Of a DNA stretch of 64,000 nt, positions 41,350 through 51,553 are shown piece after piece; the first letter of the stretch is position 1; each line of letters opens with the position of its first letter. The stretch is from CAVUNY01 sp963843535 (GTDB lineage Bacteria; Chloroflexota; Anaerolineae; Anaerolineales; Anaerolineaceae): NCBI GenBank assembly GCA_963843535.1, contig CAWJKU010000004.1:372001-436000 (forward strand), written 5' to 3'. The notes under the pieces are model-generated. The model saw nothing but the letters and a program-made list of their open reading frames with translations. It made no database searches and was not told the DNA's origin. A program made the position numbers and the translations under genes.

Positions 41350-44300
41350 ATGGACCGACCGCTTGATTTCCAGACGATCATCATGACCCTCCAGCGCTTT
41401 TGGGCTGAGCAGGGCTGCCTGATCTGGCAGCCCTATTACACCCAGGTTGGCGCTGGAACGTACAACCCGGCGACGTATCTGCGCGTTTTGGGGCCTGAGC
41501 CCTGGAATGTGGGTTATGTGGAGCCTTCGATCCGGCCAGATGATGGCCGCTATGGAGAAAATCCCAACCGGCTGCAGCAGCACTACCAGTTCCAGGTGAT
41601 TCTCAAACCTGATCCTGGCAACCCGCAAGAAATCTATTTAAAATCACTCGAAGCGCTAGGGATCGACCCCCGGCAGCATGATATTCGTTTTGTGGAAGAT
41701 AACTGGGAATCGCCCGCCTTAGGCGCCTGGGGCCTGGGTTGGGAGGTCTGGCTGGACGGGCAGGAAATTACTCAGTTCACCTATTTCCAGCAGGCCGGCG
41801 GGATTCTGCTGGATCCGGTCTCGGTCGAAATCACATACGGCCTGGAACGGATCGCTATGGCGCTGCAAAAGGTGCGCAATTTTCGCGAGCTGCGCTGGTC
41901 GATTGACCGCACCTACGGCGATGTTAACCTGCAGGGAGAAGTTGAACACAGCAAGTATTATTTTGAAATCGCCGATGTGGAACGCCAGCGCCAGCTGTAC
42001 GAAATTTACCGAGCCGAAGCCCTCAACGCTCTTGAAAAGAGTCTGGTCCTGCCGGCGCACGATTACGTCTTAAAATGCTCGCATACCTTTAACATTTTAG
42101 ATACGCGGGGGGCGATTGGGGTGACCGAACGCCAGGCTTTTTTTGCTAAAATGCGCGATCTTTCGCGGAGCGTGGCAGAAGCCTACCTGGCTCAGCGTCA
42201 GGCGATGGAATTCCCCTGGGTCGAGAAAAAATCCCTGGCCTCAATCTCTGGGACCAGCCGTGCCCAGGAGAAAATGAGTCTGAACGGACCTGTCTTGCAG
42301 GCTCCGGCTCATTTTTTGTTCGAAATCGGAACCGAAGAGCTGCCCGCTGCCGACCTGGAAAGCGCCCTGGCACAGCTTGGTGAGCGCGTGCCGGTCTGGT
42401 TGGACGAGTTGCGCCTGGCTCACGGTGAAGTCAAAATCATGGGCACGCCGCGCCGGTTGGTGGTGTGGGTCAAAGATCTGACGCCATCTCAGCCTGATCG
42501 AGAGACGGTGGTTAAGGGTCCGCCCGCCAGCCGCGCATTTGACGAACAGGGCCAGCCCACTAAGGCCGCCGAAGGTTTTGCCCGGGGAAAGGGACTGGGA
42601 GTATCCGAACTGCAGGTACGCGAAATCGAAGGCGGGCAGTATGTTGTAGCCGTGATCCAGGAAGCAGGGCGCGCAGCCGCCCAGGTTCTGGCAGAATCAC
42701 TGCCAGGCTGGATCGCTTCTCTCAAATTCGATAAGACCATGCGTTGGAACGCCAGCAACGTATCCTTCTCGCGTCCCATTCGCTGGCTACTGGCGCTGCT
42801 TGGCGGGCAGGTTGTGCCGTTTGAATATGCCGGTCTGGTATCCGGGAACTGCACCCGCGGGCTGCGCTTCCTGCAGCCTGAAACAATGGACGTGAACGAT
42901 CCACGGGCTTATTTCGATTTTCTCACATCTCAGGGCATCCTCCTGGACCCGGGCGAGCGCCGCCAGGCGATTGCTGCGCAAAACCGCCGCCTGCTGGCGG
43001 AAATTAATGCCCTTGACCAGGGCGACGACGGTCTGCTGGACGAAGTTAATCAGCTGGTGGAAGCCCCCACTGCGTTGGTAGGCAAATTCGAAGAAAACCA
43101 TTTACGCCTGCCACCCGAAGTGCTGACCTCGGTGATGAAAAAGCACCAGCGTTACTTTCCGGTATACGGTCAGAATGGCAAGCTGCTGCCGTATTTTATC
43201 GTGGTGCGCAACGGCGATGGGCGCTACCTGGACGTGGTCGCCGACGGCAACGCCCAGGTGGTGCGGGCGCGCTTTGCTGACGCGGCCTTTTTCGTAGAGG
43301 AAGATCTGCGCCACAAGCTCAGAAGATCGGCTGCCGCGCCTGGGTACGCTGACCTTCCAATTTAAATTGGGCTCGATGCTGGATAAGACTCTGCGCATTG
43401 AAACCCTGGTCGAGAAGCTTATTCCGCTGGTCGGGCTGAGATGAACACGATGCCGGGGTAGCCCGGCGGGCAGCCCACCTGTGCAAGACGGATCTGGTCA
43501 GCCACATGGTGATCGAAATGACCGCGCTGCAAGGAATTATGGGGCGCTATTATGCGCTGGCGGCGGGTGAGATCGAAAGAGGTGGCGAATGCTATTTTCG
43601 AGCATTACCTGCCGCGCTCGGCTGAGGATTCCTTGCCGGCTTCCAGGCCGGGGCAGGTGATTGGCCTGGCTGACCGGCTGGATACCCTGGCGGGCCTTTT
43701 TGCTGCCGGATTGGCGCCCACTGGCACCAAAGACCCATTTGCCCAACGCCGCGCCGCCATCACCCTGGTGCAAAGCCTGGGCAAGCTCGGTGTCGATTTT
43801 GACCTGCGCCAGGGGTTAGCCCTGGCCGCGGAGGGTCTGCCGGTGACTGCTTCCCTGGATGTGCTGGCCGCCTGTTATGAATTTATCACCGGACGCATGC
43901 GCGCATCCTTATTGGAAATGCCGGAAGGCTACCGCTACGACGTGGTGGATGCAGTCCTGGCGGCGCAGGCTGCCAACCCGGCGGGCGTGTTCCGCGCGGT
44001 GCGAGACTCTCAGCGAGTGGGTGGCGCGGCCCGATTGGAATATAATCCTGCCGGCCTATGCGCGCTGTGTGCGCATCACCCGCGATCAGGCCGAGCAGTT
44101 TTTAATCCGTTCTGAGGCGCTCACGGATCCTGCCGACCGGGCATTTTATGGTGCTTTACAGTCCGCCCGGGGAACGGCGCGCCGTTCTGGCTCGGTGGAA
44201 GATTTCTTTACGGCGTTCATGCCCTTGATCCCAGCGATTAACCAGTTCTTCGAGGCAGTGCTGGTTATGGCAGAGGATCCTCAAATCCGCGCCAACCGGC

Positions 44301-44371
44301 TGGGCATGCTGCAGCAGGTGGCGTCTCTGGCGCTTGGGGTGGCCGATTTTTCAAAACTAGAAGGTTTTTAA
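41350..44371 (+). CDS. glyQS: fused glycyl-tRNA synthetase alpha-beta, frameshifted in this sequence
   Basis: The alpha part (residues 1-290) has GCLIWQPYYTQVGAGTYNPA, GPEPWNVGYVEPSIRPDDGR and GLERIAMALQ. The beta part starts at about residue 315 (HFLFEIGTEELPAADLESAL). Together they charge tRNA-Gly; the fused form is known from several bacterial lineages. The frame is lost four times: near 43321, 43439, 43570 and 44010. Reading in frames +1, +2, +3, +1 and so on restores continuous beta homology (VIEMTALQGIMGRYYALAAG, FEHYLPRSAEDSLP, WVARPDWNIILPAYA) to the stop at 44371. All four net shifts are equal, and each could be a lost CG dinucleotide. As the enzyme is essential, sequence error is the first explanation; a real pseudogene backed by a second glyS is the alternative. 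Confidence 0.85.
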
Positions 44372-44386
44372 CTCATTTATCTTTAT

Positions 44387-44415
44387 TTGACTAATTTACA
44401 CTTTTCCGGTAAATT
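44387..44415 (+). promoter_or_regulatory. sigma-70 promoter of dnaG
   Basis: TTGACT (44387-44392), a 17-base spacer and TAAATT (44410-44415). The dnaG ATG lies eight bases after the -10 and has no Shine-Dalgarno, so a leaderless mRNA is suggested. Confidence 0.6.
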
Positions 44416-44423
44416 TATCCACA

Positions 44424-46338
44424 ATGAGTGCTTCAGAGGAAATTAAGGCCAGAATCGATATCGTTGACCTGGTCTCAGAGACGGTGAAGCTGCGCAAGAC
44501 GGGAAAAAACTATACCGGCTTTTGCCCATTTCATCCGAACTCACGCACGCCGGCCTTCGTGGTCTTTCCCGATTCCGGCACCTGGCGCTGTTTTGGCCAG
44601 TGCAACGAAGGCGGGGATATTTTCCGTTTTCGTGATGAAAAAAGAAGGCTGGGATTTCCCCCAGGCCTTGCGTTTCCTGGCAGACAAAGCCGGCGTCCAG
44701 CTAGAAGTTCAGACACCGGAAAAACAGGCGGAGGATGAACAGTATGCCCGCCTGCGCGGATTGATGGAAGATGCGGTCACGTTCTTCCGCTACCATTTGC
44801 TGCAGACTCCGGCAGGAAAAATCGCGTTGGATTACCTGCTTGAGAAGCGCGGCCTGACCATGCAAACCATCGAAGCCTTTGGTTTGGGTTACGCCCCTGA
44901 TGCTTGGGACGCGGCCTTAAAATACTTTACCGCGAAAGATTATTCCCCCCAAGAACTGCTCGACGTAGGCCTGGTGACCGAGGCGCAGGAAAGCAGCCGG
45001 GTTTATGACCGGTTTCGCCACCGCATCACTTTTCCAATTCGCGACATGATTGGCCGGATGTGTGGATTTGGCGCGCGCATTCTCCGCCCGGATGATATTC
45101 CCAAGTTTCTCAACTCACCCCAAACAGTGCTCTTTGATAAAGGCCGCCTGCTTTACGGCCTGGATCTGGCGCGCAAGCCAATTCGCGCCCAGGACCAGGT
45201 GGTCATTGTCGAGGGCTATCTGGATGTGATCGCCTTGCACCAGGCCGGATTTTCTAATGCCGTCTCGCCGATGGGCACTGCCTTGAGCGAGGACCAGATT
45301 CGCCTGCTCAAACGCTTTACCCGGCGCATCGTGCTGGCGCTGGATCCAGATGCAGCGGGGGTCAAAGCCACGCTGCGCGGGTTGGAAACCGCGCGCCAGG
45401 CGATGGACCACAGCGATGAATTGGTGTTTGATGCGCGCGGTTTGGTGCGTCATGAGGCGCGTCTGCAGGCGGATGTGCGGGTCACTACCCTGCCCGAAGG
45501 CAAGGATCCTGACGATGTGGTGCTGAACGACGCCAGCGAATGGGCCAAGATTGTGGCGAATGCCCAACCGGTGGTGATTCACGTCATGGAAACGCTGGCG
45601 GTTGGGCGCGATCTGGACGACCCTAAGACCAAAAGCGAGATCGCGGCCCAGGTGCTGCCTCTGATCGAGGACGTTCCGAATGCCATAGAACGAGATACCT
45701 ACCGCCAGCGGCTGGCGCGTTTGCTGCGGGTGGACGAGCGAGCCCTGGTCGGCTCCGATGCGCCTGCGCCTCGCGCCGGGCGCCGGGCGCCGCGCATCCC
45801 CAAAGCGCAGAAATCCCCAACTCCAGATCTGACAGTCGGTCCGGTACAGATTGCACGCAAACTGGAATCGCATGCCTTGCGCCTGCTGCTGCGCCAGCCG
45901 GACGCTGCCGACATGCTCGACCGCTCGCTGCAGAGCGCCGGGTTAAGCCGCCTGGGTGTGACGGATTTTGAGTACGCTGAGCACCAGGTTTTAGGCAAAT
46001 TGATCCTTGAATCGCTTGACCAGGATGAAATGGAGCCAGCCCAATTCATTCAAGACCAAATGCCAGAAGCGGTTCAGGAAATGGCGCGCGAGCTGTTGAT
46101 GCCCATGGCTGAAGGAGAGCCGGTCACGGATCGGCTGGTCGACGACCTGGTGCATACCATCGTGCGGTTGCGCTTGCTGCGGGTATCGGATACGCTCAAC
46201 CAGCTGAGGTATATGCAGGAAGAGCTGCAGCAGCAAGGTGAACTCACCCTGGGCCCATACCAGGAATCGTTCTTTCAATTTCAACAAATTCGCAACCGTT
46301 TGGATCAAGCCCTCGTGCGCCGCTTGCATTTAGAATAA
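44424..46338 (+). CDS. dnaG: DNA primase, frameshifted once in this sequence
   Basis: The CHC2 zinc domain (GFCPFHPN...RCFGQC, residues 30-65) opens the protein. The frame then breaks near 44628-44640 and resumes as FVMKKEGWDFPQALRFLADK. TOPRIM motifs follow: VVIVEGYLDVIALHQAG and VLALDPDAAG. The C-terminal region (from about residue 470) corresponds to the helicase-binding domain. Losing one T from CGTTTTCG would give the expected GDIFRFVMKKEG, so a one-base homopolymer error is likely. Primase makes RNA primers for replication. It is followed 17 bases later by the sigma factor gene, the classic macromolecular-synthesis order. Confidence 0.92.
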
Positions 46339-46340
46339 TA

Positions 46341-46349
46341 TGTTATGAT
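46341..46349 (+). promoter_or_regulatory. extended -10 box abutting the rpoD start
   Basis: TGTTATGAT is an extended -10 element. Six bases separate it from the rpoD ATG, and there is no Shine-Dalgarno, so a transcript starting here would be leaderless. Confidence 0.5.
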
Positions 46350-46355
46350 TAATCA

Positions 46356-48008
46356 ATGACTCGCGCCCAAAAACCATCTTCTTCGTCCCAAAATACGCCT
46401 CCACCTCGTCGTGCTTCGAACGGCAAGGCGGCGAGCGGCGCACAGCCTGCAGGGGCCCGACCCAACCGCGGGAAATCTTCCATTACCCCACCCGAAGGGG
46501 TTCCTTTGCCGCCTATGGCAGAAGAAATGCTCGAGAAGGATGAACCTGAAGAAATCGTGGTTGCCCCAACCCCAGGGGATGACTGGGGAGAAGTTACGAT
46601 CGAGGACCCACTGGAGATCCTGGAAGATCCTTCGATTGCCCTCGAGCTTTCAGAAGATCCTGTCCGTTTATACCTGAAAGAAATCGGTCAAATTCACCTC
46701 CTGGATGCCGACAGTGAGTTTCGCCTGGCGGCCCGCATTGAGGCCAAGCGGCGGATGGACCAGATGAGCAAGCACCTCGCCCAATCCGATCACCAACGGG
46801 CGCATGCGCTTTACAAGGCGATCGCTGAAGAGCTGGTTACTGCCTGGGATCAAATGCAGGAAGAAGCCCAGCGGCTGAACCAGAACGAAGTTCCCGATTT
46901 GAGCCTGATCCTCTCCGAGGCCCATATGTTGCGCCGCCAGTGGCAGGCCGACGAGCCTTCCTACTTGCGTAATTTCCTGGATAACGGCTCATGGGGCAAG
47001 GATGAACACTGGGACCGGCTGGTGCGGCACGCCTTCACCATTTTCCTGTGCCTTTACCTGGTGCCTCCGTCTCAAGCTGAAAAATTAATGATCGAGGTGC
47101 GCAAGGATAACCAGTTCCCGCCAGTCGAATTCTTCGAGCAGAACCTGCCGGATGAGAAAGAACTGAATGCCGAGCTGGATGGGATCAACCGCCGTGCGGA
47201 CGAAGCCAACCAGACTCTGATCCGGGCAAACCTGCGCCTGGTGGTCAGCATCGCCAAACGCTACCTGGGGCGGGGGATTTCATTTTTGGATTTGATCCAG
47301 GAAGGCAACCTGGGCCTGCTGCGTGCGGTGACGAAATTTGACTCTACGCGCGGATTTAAGTTCAGCACGTATGCCACCTGGTGGATACGCCAATCGATCA
47401 GCCGCTATATTGCTGAACAGGCCCGCACGATCCGCATCCCGGTGCACCTGTTTGAAGCGATCACCCGCCTGCTGCGCACCCAAAGGGTGCTCGTCCAGCA
47501 GTTGGGACGCGAACCCACCCATGAAGAGCTGGCATTGGAAGCCGGAATGCTTTCTGAAGAAGATGTCAACCTTATTCAGCGTTCGCGCTCAGAGGGTACG
47601 CCGCTGGACCCGGAAGTGCTGCGGCGCTGGCAGTGGGCTTCAACCAAAGTTCAGCGGATTTTACAATCCGCTGAAGAGCCTGTTTCGCTGGAACGCCCGG
47701 TAGGCGATGAGGAAAGCAGTCAGTTGGGCGATTTCATCGAAGATGACGAAGCTCTGGAACCCATGGATGCGGCAGCGCGCGAGATGCTGCGCGAGCAGGT
47801 GCAGAATGCGCTGGCTGCGCTTTCTGAACGCGAGCGGCAGGTGCTCGAGCTGCGTTTCGGGCTGATTGACGGCAAAGACCACACCCTGGAAGAGGTCAGC
47901 CGCTATTTTAACGTCACCCGCGAACGCATCCGCCAGATAGAAGCCAAGGCCCTGCGCAAGCTGCGCCATCCCACCCGCAGCCGCCATCTGCGCGAATACC
48001 TCTCCTAA
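46356..48008 (+). CDS. rpoD: primary RNA polymerase sigma factor (RpoD/SigA)
   Basis: The 550-residue protein begins with a Ser/Pro/Arg-rich tail (1-60), an acidic segment, then region 1.2 (DPVRLYLKEIGQIHLLD, about 107-123). A non-conserved insert of about 160 residues follows. Region 2 has NLRLVVSIAKRYLGRGISFL and FKFSTYATWWIRQSISRYIA, region 3 has IRIPVHLFEAITRLL, and region 4 has ALSERERQVLELRFGL and VTRERIRQIEAKALRKLR. It directs housekeeping transcription, consistent with the TTGACA/TATAAT promoters seen in this window. Confidence 0.95.
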   Translation: MTRAQKPSSSSQNTPPPRRASNGKAASGAQPAGARPNRGKSSITPPEGVPLPPMAEEMLEKDEPEEIVVAPTPGDDWGEVTIEDPLEILEDPSIALELSEDPVRLYLKEIGQIHLLDADSEFRLAARIEAKRRMDQMSKHLAQSDHQRAHALYKAIAEELVTAWDQMQEEAQRLNQNEVPDLSLILSEAHMLRRQWQADEPSYLRNFLDNGSWGKDEHWDRLVRHAFTIFLCLYLVPPSQAEKLMIEVRKDNQFPPVEFFEQNLPDEKELNAELDGINRRADEANQTLIRANLRLVVSIAKRYLGRGISFLDLIQEGNLGLLRAVTKFDSTRGFKFSTYATWWIRQSISRYIAEQARTIRIPVHLFEAITRLLRTQRVLVQQLGREPTHEELALEAGMLSEEDVNLIQRSRSEGTPLDPEVLRRWQWASTKVQRILQSAEEPVSLERPVGDEESSQLGDFIEDDEALEPMDAAAREMLREQVQNALAALSERERQVLELRFGLIDGKDHTLEEVSRYFNVTRERIRQIEAKALRKLRHPTRSRHLREYLS

Positions 48009-48021
48009 CTTACATGATGTT

Positions 48022-48068
48022 ATGTAGTGTTTTTTTGAAATCGCGTAGCGATTTCAAAAAAACACTAC
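48022..48068. repeat. dispersed long-hairpin repeat, copy 4a
   Basis: A perfect 22-bp inverted repeat with loop GTA, arms 48022-48043 and 48047-48068 (starting TGTAGTGTTTTTTTGAAATC). It directly follows rpoD and could also terminate it. It is followed by the CATTTTGCGTGGTCCGCGAC module, the reverse of the module at 26.5 and 35.4 kb. Confidence 0.75.
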
Positions 48069-48133
48069 AGCAATCATTTTGCGTGGTCCGCGACAGCGTG
48101 GCCAGCTTTTAGACTGTTTTGATACTTCGGGTG

Positions 48134-48166
48134 TTTTATTGATGCGACGAAGTCGCATCAATAAAA
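48134..48166. repeat. dispersed long-hairpin repeat, copy 4b
   Basis: TTTTATTGATGCGAC, loop GAA, perfect complement, sharing the GCGAC-GAA-GTCGC core with copies 1 and 3. With copy 4a it brackets one GTGGTCCGCGAC module. The rest of the spacer to 48396 holds only an imperfect CACATTAG/CTAATGTG inverted repeat. Confidence 0.7.
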
Positions 48167-48396
48167 CCTGGCTTTATTTTGCATGGCACCACAATGACCC
48201 ATTCACCCTATAAGTAATAAAAAAGTAATAATCACATTAGTTTTTGGATAGACCTTACTAATGTGTTAATTTTTTTAGCGTGCGATTCACTTACAATAAT
48301 CGAAAGGTCTGTCTCTTCATGAGAGCATCAGGTTGCTGCCTGTTGCTCACAAAAAAAAATTTTATGACTGGATAGAATGTAAAGCTGGAAGTTTCC

Positions 48397-50607
48397 ATGC
48401 CGCTGCGTGTATTGCTCGTCCAATCCGATATCCATGCTGCCCAACCTCTGACGCGGTTCTTTCAGGACCGTGGAGATGAAATATGGATTGTGAATGACAT
48501 CGCCCAGGGGATGAGCTTGCTGGCACAGTGGCAGCCGGAAGTGATGCTGTTGGATTTGCATTTCCCAGGGAATGATTGGTTGGGATTGCTGCGCCAGGCT
48601 CGCCAGTCGGCGGCTCCTGTGAAAATCATCCTGACCAACAAGTACCCCGACCTGCAGCGTGAATTAATGGCGGGAGAATACGGGGCGACTGTCTTTTTGC
48701 GCCAACCGTATACGCAGCGCTGGATCGAAGCCGCGTTTCAGCGCGTCTTTTCTAACGAAGAGGGGCAGCCAGTCCGACTGCGTAAGAATCAACTGCCTCA
48801 GGTCCGCTTCCCGGTGCGTTTTAAAATCACCGCCCCATACCTAATCCTGGCTTTGTTGTTCGCCCTGGCAAGTGCCTTTGTAATTACCCAGGTGATCCTG
48901 GAGTCCGTCCAGGACCGCTACCTGAACCAGCTAATTGAGACTGGACGCCAGGTTTCCGATTGGATGGTGCGCGAAGAAGACCGCCTGTTGAATACGGAAC
49001 GCCTTATTTCAAATTCGCAAGGTCTGGCCAAATCCATCATTGAGCAGGATGCCGAGGCAGTGCGCAGGCTGGCCTTCCCATTGGGCGTCACCGCGGGCGA
49101 AGAAGCTGTCGAGATTGTCGACCTGCAGGGCATTACCATCCTTTCCATGCGCCACAAGCTCAACGGCGGCGTGGGTGAATACGAATTTTCAAGGGGAGAC
49201 CCAATTTTTGGCCAGCAGCCTTTTGCTCGCAATATCCTGTTAGGGCAAGCGGACGCGGTTGGCGATAAATTCGCCGGGTTGGTACAAGGCAGCTGGGGAA
49301 ATTACTTTTATGTCGGGGGACCCGTTTACGATGAATCCGGGCAGGTAGTCGGAGCGGTATTGGTAGGCAAGAGTCTTGCGACCCTGGCGCGCGAATCCGG
49401 GAAAGACAACCTGGCGGATGTTTCATTTTACGATTTTCTAGGCCAGAGATTGGCCTCGAGTTTTATTAGCGCAGACGATTCTCAGCTTTCCGAAGCCCAA
49501 ATCTATCAAATCCTGCGCGACCAGGCCAGCGCCAGCCTGACTCGCACGCTGCAGATGTCGGCGGTGGACTACGCTGAAATATTGGGCCCGTGGCAGGCGC
49601 GGGATCAACAGAATCTGGGCCTGGTTGGCGCTTCGCTGCCTCAGGAATTCCTGGTGCGCACCAGCAGCGGCGCTCAACTCCAGATATTCTTACTGGTGGC
49701 AGCGGCGATCGTATTAGTGGTCATGGTGGGTCTGTACCTGGCAAACCTCATCACTCGCCCGCTGGCGCGCCTGGTAGCAGCTTCCAGTGAGGTGGCGCAG
49801 GGGAATCTGGAGATCAAGGTCGATTCTTCCGGCAATGACGAAATGGCGGTGCTGGCTCATTCTTTTAATTATATGGTTGCTGGTTTACAGGAAGGCTCGG
49901 TTTACCGGGATTTGCTGGGACGCACCGTCTCTCCTGAGGTGCGAGACCAGCTCCGCCAGACGTTCACCTCTGGAAATTTGCGGTTGGAAGGTCAGGAGGC
50001 GGTAGCGACGGTCCTGATGACCGATATTCGCGCATTTACCACTCTTTCTGAAAGAAGCGACCCTGCGACGGTGCTTACCTGGCTGAATGAGTATTTTGAG
50101 CGCCTGGTTCCGATCATTCAGGCTAACGGTGGGGTGGTCAACAAGTTCGATGGCGATGCCATGCTGGCCTTTTTTGGAATCTTGCCGCGGCGTCAAAGCC
50201 CGAAGAATGGAGCGCGGGCAGCCTGTATGGCGGCGATGGAAATGCTGCAAGCCATCGAACAGCTTAATCGCGAACGTATTTCCCGCGGCGACCCGCCTTT
50301 TGTGACCGGGATTGGCATTAATACCGGGGTGGTGATCGCCGGCGGTCTGGGCACCAGTGATCGTTTGCACTACACCATCATCGGAGATACGGTAAATACC
50401 ACTCAACGCCTGGAATCCCTGACCCGGCAGTTGTTTACCAGCAACGGGGTGGTGATTGGGCACAGTACCTATCTGGCTTTGGCAGAATATACGGTTGAAT
50501 TTAACCTCGTGCCAGCCGGGATGCACGCCATCAAAGGAAAGAGCGACCAGCTCCTGATATACAGAATGAGCCCGATCCAAACGCAGCCGCTGGAGACCGT
50601 TGCATGA
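48397..50607 (+). CDS. receiver-sensor-HAMP adenylate cyclase
   Basis: Domains of the 736-residue protein in order: receiver-like (1-120), transmembrane helix (about 148-170), outside sensor of dCache/sCache type (170-425), second helix (430-452), HAMP (452-505) and class III cyclase (545-715). The cyclase has metal Asp in MTDIRAFTTLSE and KFDGDAMLAFF, Lys for adenine selection in NKFDGD, and IGDTVNTTQRLE with Asp, Asn and Arg. These favour cAMP production. The receiver keeps Asp (VMLLDLHFPG) and Thr but has lost one acidic residue and the Lys (FLRQPY). Having the receiver N-terminal to the first helix in the same chain is unusual. The next gene overlaps by four bases (ATGA). Confidence 0.85.
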   Translation: MPLRVLLVQSDIHAAQPLTRFFQDRGDEIWIVNDIAQGMSLLAQWQPEVMLLDLHFPGNDWLGLLRQARQSAAPVKIILTNKYPDLQRELMAGEYGATVFLRQPYTQRWIEAAFQRVFSNEEGQPVRLRKNQLPQVRFPVRFKITAPYLILALLFALASAFVITQVILESVQDRYLNQLIETGRQVSDWMVREEDRLLNTERLISNSQGLAKSIIEQDAEAVRRLAFPLGVTAGEEAVEIVDLQGITILSMRHKLNGGVGEYEFSRGDPIFGQQPFARNILLGQADAVGDKFAGLVQGSWGNYFYVGGPVYDESGQVVGAVLVGKSLATLARESGKDNLADVSFYDFLGQRLASSFISADDSQLSEAQIYQILRDQASASLTRTLQMSAVDYAEILGPWQARDQQNLGLVGASLPQEFLVRTSSGAQLQIFLLVAAAIVLVVMVGLYLANLITRPLARLVAASSEVAQGNLEIKVDSSGNDEMAVLAHSFNYMVAGLQEGSVYRDLLGRTVSPEVRDQLRQTFTSGNLRLEGQEAVATVLMTDIRAFTTLSERSDPATVLTWLNEYFERLVPIIQANGGVVNKFDGDAMLAFFGILPRRQSPKNGARAACMAAMEMLQAIEQLNRERISRGDPPFVTGIGINTGVVIAGGLGTSDRLHYTIIGDTVNTTQRLESLTRQLFTSNGVVIGHSTYLALAEYTVEFNLVPAGMHAIKGKSDQLLIYRMSPIQTQPLETVA

Positions 50608-51515
50608 AACCCATGCAAGAGCGGCGCATGCCCGGATTTTCGCTGATCTTACTGCTGGCTGGCGGTTTTGTGGTTTTAGCGCTGTTGGTGCTGGCGCCTG
50701 ATTATGCCCAGGCGCGTCTGGACGGATCCCAACCAGTGCCCCTGCTGTCCGGGCTGCAGGCGGATTATTCAAAAGATCCGCTGGAGATCGTCATCCAACC
50801 GGTGGATGAGAAAGTCATCGAGCAGATCATCGTCGACCGGACTACATCCACCATGCTGCCGCCAAAGCAGCAGGCAGCGACGGCGATCAGCGTGCTGCAA
50901 ACTCCGGTTTACACGATAACACCCACTCCCGATCAAACGAAAGTGGTTGCCTCTTCGCCCACCAGCGTGACATTGCAAGAGACCAACACGGCATCTGCCT
51001 CCACGCCTACTCGCGCGGCTACCAGTACAAGACAAATCCAAACTTCACCGACCGCCATCGCGTTTACCGGCACCCCAACTGCTTCACAGACGATAACAGC
51101 TTCTCCGACCCCCACAACAGGGACGGTCTCGCCAATTTTCACCAAGACATTGACCGCATCAGCTACTCGCACCCCACAGCCTGCTGCGACCAGAAGCGCC
51201 ACGCTGCCAGGAAAGACCGTCACTCCATCCCCGAGGCCGACCTTTACACCCCGGCCGACGATGATCTTCACCCCGACCCCTCCTCCGGCGACAGCGGCGG
51301 TTACGCAAACTTTCACCCGGACGCCCGTACCCACCTCTTTACAGCCGCCTACCTCGACATTCACCCCGACCTGGACCCGTACTCCTACCGCCACGTTCAC
51401 CTTCACGCCCCGCCCGCCAACTGCTACTTTCACGCCCACGCATACGCGCACGCCGGTCCATTATCCTCCGCCGTCCACCAACACCCCCACGGGAACGGCA
51501 GTCCCTTATCCTTAG
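50604..51515 (+). CDS. secreted or anchored Thr/Pro-rich protein
   Basis: The 303-residue protein has one N-terminal hydrophobic segment (FSLILLLAGGFVVLALLVLA, about 12-31) that may be an uncleaved anchor. A short globular part (35-95, LEIVIQPVDEKVIEQIIVD) follows, then about 200 residues of Thr/Pro/Ala/Ser with TPT and TRTP repeats (TFTPTWTRTPTATFTFTP). Such tails usually span cell walls or carry O-glycans. Its ATG overlaps the cyclase stop (ATGA), so the two are translated together, which suggests a shared function. The family is not recognised. Confidence 0.7.
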   Translation: MKPMQERRMPGFSLILLLAGGFVVLALLVLAPDYAQARLDGSQPVPLLSGLQADYSKDPLEIVIQPVDEKVIEQIIVDRTTSTMLPPKQQAATAISVLQTPVYTITPTPDQTKVVASSPTSVTLQETNTASASTPTRAATSTRQIQTSPTAIAFTGTPTASQTITASPTPTTGTVSPIFTKTLTASATRTPQPAATRSATLPGKTVTPSPRPTFTPRPTMIFTPTPPPATAAVTQTFTRTPVPTSLQPPTSTFTPTWTRTPTATFTFTPRPPTATFTPTHTRTPVHYPPPSTNTPTGTAVPYP

Positions 51516-51516
51516 T

Positions 51517-51545
51517 TTGACGGTTTGGTTCTTCACCTGTACAAT
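51517..51545 (+). promoter_or_regulatory. sigma-70 promoter of the AEC transporter gene
   Basis: TTGACG (51517-51522), a 17-base spacer and TACAAT (51540-51545). The TTG start codon lies eight bases after the -10, with no Shine-Dalgarno, suggesting a leaderless transcript. Confidence 0.6.
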
Positions 51546-51553
51546 AGAAACCG

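Noticed and set aside
50900..51515. CRISPR-like or minisatellite array
   Set aside because: The periodic DNA is coding sequence for a Thr/Pro-rich protein, with varied units and no spacers. No CRISPR array or cas gene was seen in the window.
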